From: JANLSE01 sp038214135
Lineage (GTDB): Bacteria > Chloroflexota > Chloroflexia > Chloroflexales > Roseiflexaceae
DNA length: 25,186 nucleotides
Reading direction: 5' to 3'
NCBI GenBank assembly: GCA_038214135.1
Contig: JBBQSD010000093.1
Span: 1 to 25,186, forward strand
The notes under the pieces were generated by a model, which did not search any database, was not told the DNA's origin, and saw only the letters and a list, made by a program, of their open reading frames with translations. Position 1 is the stretch's first letter; each line of letters begins with the position of its first letter. Shown here piece after piece: positions 22,328 to 25,186 of this stretch. Made by a program: the position numbers and the translations under genes.

Positions 22328-23734
22328 ATGCTCGGGCTGCTGTTTGTTAACGGTACGCTCGCGTTGGCACTGATCGCAATCTACGTACTCCTCCTGGTGG
22401 TGATACTACCAGGCGTTGGCGTTGCGTCCCGAAATATTGCTCACTTCCTGGCAACGGTTGGTGTTGCTGTTGCTGGCTGGCCATTGCGCTGGCGCCTCAC
22501 TCGCCTCTCCAACTATCTGCTCCAGCGTGAATGGCAGGATGCACAGGTCATGCTGCTGGAGATGACCAGCGCGTTGAGTCGGACGATCGAGTTAGAAGCG
22601 ATTCGAACCTTGCTCGTTGATGATCTGCCTAGCAGGTTACGCCTGAGCGGGGCAACACTCTGGATGCTGGAGCCGCCCGATGATCTCGTGCTTGTTGCGC
22701 TTGGTTGTGATCATGTGCTCAAAGGCTATGAACTATTGGCCCATGGTACTAGTGCAAGCCAGGTTGGCCAGGCCAATGGCTACCTCGATATCAGCGCCGA
22801 TGCGGATCAAGCCTGGGCGAAGCCATTCGTAGCACGCAATGTTCAGCTCGTCTTCCCACTGCTGATCGGTGAGAAACTGATTGGCATCTATGGCTGCGCT
22901 GCACCAATGAGTGGCGGCCTGTACCCGCCGCATGTTGTCAATCTGCTGCTCACATTGGCCCCAGCGGCAGCGGGAGCAATCGAAAATGCACGCGCCTATG
23001 CCGTTATTGATCGATTGAACAAGCAACTGTACGCACTTGATCGGCTCAAGGATGAATTTATTGAGAGTGTTGGCCACGAGCTGCGAACACCGCTAACCAG
23101 CCTGAATCTGGCGACACAGTTGTTGGCTGGCAACCCAAGCCTGGCCAACGAAATGATCGAAATCCTTGGTGAGAATGTTGCTCGGCTGCGCGATCTGATT
23201 GATCGGGTGCTCTCCTTCCATGCGGATAAGCCACCAACCACCACCATGACCATGATTGAATTAGGCCCACTGCTACACGAGGTGTTGTCGGTCTTCGATC
23301 TGGCCGTTCAGGCCCATGGAATCAAACTAACAGCCACAGCACAGGATGGCCTGTTCGCCCTGGCAGAAGCAGGCAGGCTGCGGCGGGCGATCCACGAGAT
23401 CGTCGATAACGCAGTTCGCTATGGTGGCAATGGCCAGGTCGTTGTTGCCACCGCACTCCACGATGGCCTGGTTGTTATCAGTGTCAGCGATACGGGCAGC
23501 GGTATTCCAGAGGATGAACAACCACAGATGTTTAACCCATTCTATCGTGGCCGCCAGACGCGTGCGATCTCGATGACACCAGGGGTGGGGCTGGGCCTGA
23601 GTATCGCTCGCCGTGAGGCAGAGGCAATTGGTGGCCGTGTCTGGCTTGAGCGCACTGGCCCACAGGGAACCACAATCTGCCTCGCACTTCCTGCGGCAAT
23701 AGCGCAGGAATATGAGCGGGCGGTTGGGGGGTAG
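22328..23734 (+). CDS. Membrane sensor histidine kinase with GAF domain (orphan)
   Basis: A 468-residue two-component sensor. Two membrane segments (about 3-31 and 36-55) lead into a linker ('RLTRLSNYLLQREWQDA'), a GAF-like domain (about 90-222, ending 'GAIENARAYAVIDRLNKQL'), a HisKA domain with the phospho-acceptor His250 in 'FIESVGHELRTPL', and a HATPase domain with the N box 'IHEIVDNAVRYGG' (Asn361), G1 'VSDTGSGIPEDE' and G2 'TPGVGLGLSIARREAEAIGG'. I chose the ATG at 22328, which has GGAG 5 bases upstream; a TTG-started extension to 22214 adds 38 residues with no hydrophobic or family signal. The membrane part resembles the last section of longer multi-span sensors of this group. No response regulator gene adjoins it. 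The signal is unknown. Confidence 0.85.
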   Translation: MLGLLFVNGTLALALIAIYVLLLVVILPGVGVASRNIAHFLATVGVAVAGWPLRWRLTRLSNYLLQREWQDAQVMLLEMTSALSRTIELEAIRTLLVDDLPSRLRLSGATLWMLEPPDDLVLVALGCDHVLKGYELLAHGTSASQVGQANGYLDISADADQAWAKPFVARNVQLVFPLLIGEKLIGIYGCAAPMSGGLYPPHVVNLLLTLAPAAAGAIENARAYAVIDRLNKQLYALDRLKDEFIESVGHELRTPLTSLNLATQLLAGNPSLANEMIEILGENVARLRDLIDRVLSFHADKPPTTTMTMIELGPLLHEVLSVFDLAVQAHGIKLTATAQDGLFALAEAGRLRRAIHEIVDNAVRYGGNGQVVVATALHDGLVVISVSDTGSGIPEDEQPQMFNPFYRGRQTRAISMTPGVGLGLSIARREAEAIGGRVWLERTGPQGTTICLALPAAIAQEYERAVGG

Positions 23735-23750
23735 GAGAAGGATAAGGGTG

Positions 23751-23771
23751 CGAGCACGTATAGCTCGTGCT
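23751..23771. terminator. Hairpin between convergent kinase and GMC genes
   Basis: AGCACG (23753-23758) pairs with CGTGCT (23766-23771) around a 7-base loop; the alternative CGAGC/GCTCG pairing overlaps it. It lies 16 bases past the kinase stop. No T run follows, so this may be a repeat rather than a terminator. A tandem CGGCTAT pair lies at 23805-23818. Confidence 0.35.
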
Positions 23772-23814
23772 ACAGGCATTGCATCAGCCTTCGGATTGCG
23801 TTTTCGGCTATCGG

Positions 23815-25119
23815 CTATGTTCTCGTCAGGTGTTTTGCCAGCCGCTTGCCCAGCCCAACAATTGTGAGCACCGTCGGGCGGGCTAGTGCTTCCGGGAAGA
23901 CACTCGCATCGCAGACATACAATCCATCCAGTTCTGTCTGTAGCTGCTGATCGACGAGTGTGCCAATGCGGACGGTACTGGCGGGATGGGTGCCACGCAA
24001 TGCTGTCGCCACCATACTATTCGGTTGGGCACCTGCTTCTTTCAGAATCTTGCGTGCGATCTGCTGGGCCTGCTCAATGCGTTCGCGGTCATCACGCGTG
24101 GTTGGCTTGCTGATGCTACGCTGTTGCACCCGCCCAGCCAGATCATCCTTGATCTTGATCATGACGCCAAGCATATTGGCCCATTGTGCCCAGCTTGTGG
24201 TATGGGCCAGGCCGGTTTGGGCAACCGCCAATGGGTACATCAGCCAGGGATCGATCAACGTACTCAACAGAAACTCATCATTGGGGCCATGCCATTGCCA
24301 TGTCATTGGTGGCTCGCTGCCAATCCCTGCTTCGCTGGTGATGCCATAGACCATCAGTGTGCTATCGACGGTCAGCCCCTGGCCGGCATTGGTAAACCCG
24401 GATGCCTGCATAATGCGCGGTGTGCCAATGCCGCCCGCCGCCAGGACAACGGTATCGGCAGTGACAAGCAGTGGTTCGCCATTGATCCGCCCCTCCACAC
24501 CAAGAACTCTGCGTCCATTGCGAACGACACGCGTCACCTGTGCTGCTGTGATCAGGGTTGCCCCTGCTGCAACCGCCTGATCGACATACGAGCCAGCATT
24601 CCATTTTGCCCCACAGCGGCAACCAAGCATGCAATTTGCGCTACACGGAAAGGGCGCATTGGCCGCTGGCGACATCAGCTTGAGTTGGGGTTTCCAGGCA
24701 TAGCCAAGTGCCTGGCCCGCCTCGGCAATGCGGGTCGAGGCGGTACCGCGTAACCCAGCGGGCAATGGCGCAACACTCAGCTCCGCAATGGTTTCAGCAA
24801 CCTCAGCATGGATATCGATGCCATAGCGCGAGTGTAGCCAATCTGGCGGCAGCGCCGCGCAGCCACAGTACATACTGGTTGCCCCACCGACCATCAGCGG
24901 GCGGATGATCTGCATGCCCTCACGAGTGTAGAGTAGGCTCCCATGATCGGCATAGCGAAGCGCGCCAAGATACGTGCCATAATAGAAGCGCTGGCGATGA
25001 TCGCCGCCGCGCTCAAGGATCATAACTCGTCGGCCACGCCGGGCCATTTCGCGGGCAATGGTCGCGCCGCCCGGCCCAGAACCAACAACAACGATTTCAG
25101 TATGGAAGATGTGTGCCAT
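23815..25119 (-). CDS. GMC-type FAD-dependent oxidoreductase
   Basis: A 434-residue flavoprotein. The N-terminal FAD fold 'EIVVVGSGPGGATIAREMARRG' has the GxGxxG loop at 13-18 and the ribose-binding Glu36 ('ILERGG'). 'LMVGGATSMYCGCAALPP' matches the second GMC signature. A Cys-rich stretch 'CSANCMLGCRCGAK' (about 158-171) resembles the CxxC-type segment of some GMC subfamilies. The C-terminus 'GTHPASTVRIG' and 'LYVCDASVFPEALARPTVLTIVGLG' is the GMC end, with His in place of the usual catalytic pair region. GMC enzymes oxidise alcohols, sugars or sterols to aldehydes or ketones; the substrate here is unknown. It is shorter than the 500-600 residues common in the family. No ribosome site precedes the ATG, and a promoter places the transcript start at or near it, suggesting a leaderless mRNA. 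Confidence 0.85.
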   Translation of the reverse strand: MAHIFHTEIVVVGSGPGGATIAREMARRGRRVMILERGGDHRQRFYYGTYLGALRYADHGSLLYTREGMQIIRPLMVGGATSMYCGCAALPPDWLHSRYGIDIHAEVAETIAELSVAPLPAGLRGTASTRIAEAGQALGYAWKPQLKLMSPAANAPFPCSANCMLGCRCGAKWNAGSYVDQAVAAGATLITAAQVTRVVRNGRRVLGVEGRINGEPLLVTADTVVLAAGGIGTPRIMQASGFTNAGQGLTVDSTLMVYGITSEAGIGSEPPMTWQWHGPNDEFLLSTLIDPWLMYPLAVAQTGLAHTTSWAQWANMLGVMIKIKDDLAGRVQQRSISKPTTRDDRERIEQAQQIARKILKEAGAQPNSMVATALRGTHPASTVRIGTLVDQQLQTELDGLYVCDASVFPEALARPTVLTIVGLGKRLAKHLTRT

Positions 25120-25125
25120 GTCGAA

Positions 25126-25154
25126 GATATACCATAGTCACGTGCCCTGTGCAA
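25126..25154 (-). promoter_or_regulatory. Candidate promoter of the GMC oxidoreductase, leaderless arrangement
   Basis: On the minus strand TTGCAC (25149-25154) and TATATC (25126-25131) are 17 bases apart, and only 6 bases separate the -10 box from the ATG at 25119. Transcription would begin at or beside the start codon. Beyond it, to the window end, nothing else is recognisable. Confidence 0.45.
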
Positions 25155-25186
25155 GCCAGAAACGATATTGGGCGAATACAAGATTC

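Noticed and set aside
1..25186. Defence island, biosynthetic gene cluster or prophage
   Set aside because: Apart from a PIN fragment at the left edge, no nuclease, helicase, restriction, phage or assembly-line gene is present; the genes are mostly common metabolic and envelope families.

Overview
The window looks like a chromosomal segment of a Chloroflexota bacterium of the Chloroflexales/Herpetosiphonales type. This rests on gene style only: a moderately high G+C content, secreted Asp-box and matrixin-like proteins that end in a short [FY]-L-P-L-[VI] tail, a compact GAF histidine kinase, a CpXC protein with helical repeats, and intergenic DNA full of short tandem repeats and REP-like palindromes. 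The genus cannot be fixed from the sequence. No rRNA, tRNA, CRISPR array, prophage or transposase gene was seen.

Layout, left to right. (1) 1-3364: the tail of a PIN-domain toxin-like gene, then two divergent aldehyde dehydrogenases whose shared control region carries two perfect 15-bp palindromes. (2) 3367-5007: a multi-membrane-span sugar transferase whose reading frame contains an in-frame G-rich repeat element. (3) 5008-6314: a repeat-filled spacer followed by a PhyH-type dioxygenase. (4) 6352-12333, minus strand: a probable transcription unit starting with a secreted metalloprotease, then a 1232-residue secreted Asp-box/P-domain protein, then a SelA-like PLP enzyme beyond a strong hairpin. 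(5) 12486-17686, plus strand: PlsC-type acyltransferase, SufE, D-cysteine desulfhydrase-like enzyme, membrane M28 peptidase, RskA-like anti-sigma factor and a 56-residue membrane protein. (6) 17710-23734, plus strand: a 132-bp MITE-like inverted-repeat element, acyl-CoA ligase, CpXC protein, iron-dependent alcohol dehydrogenase and orphan histidine kinase. (7) 23815-25119, minus strand: a GMC-type FAD oxidoreductase.

Several genes concern oxidation of alcohols, aldehydes and acyl chains (two ALDHs, Fe-ADH, GMC oxidoreductase, acyl-CoA ligase, PlsC). Sulfur handling appears in SufE and the D-cysteine desulfhydrase-like enzyme. The two secreted proteins, the anti-sigma factor and the kinase belong to the envelope and signalling. 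Nothing forces these into one pathway; the region reads as ordinary core and accessory chromosome rather than an island.

The least explained signals are the shared C-terminal tail of the two secreted proteins, an octamer-periodic repeat family in two spacers, the in-frame G-quadruplex-prone repeat in the transferase gene, the MITE-like element ahead of the acyl-CoA ligase, and the palindromes between the aldehyde dehydrogenases. I did not find a convincing new multi-gene system.
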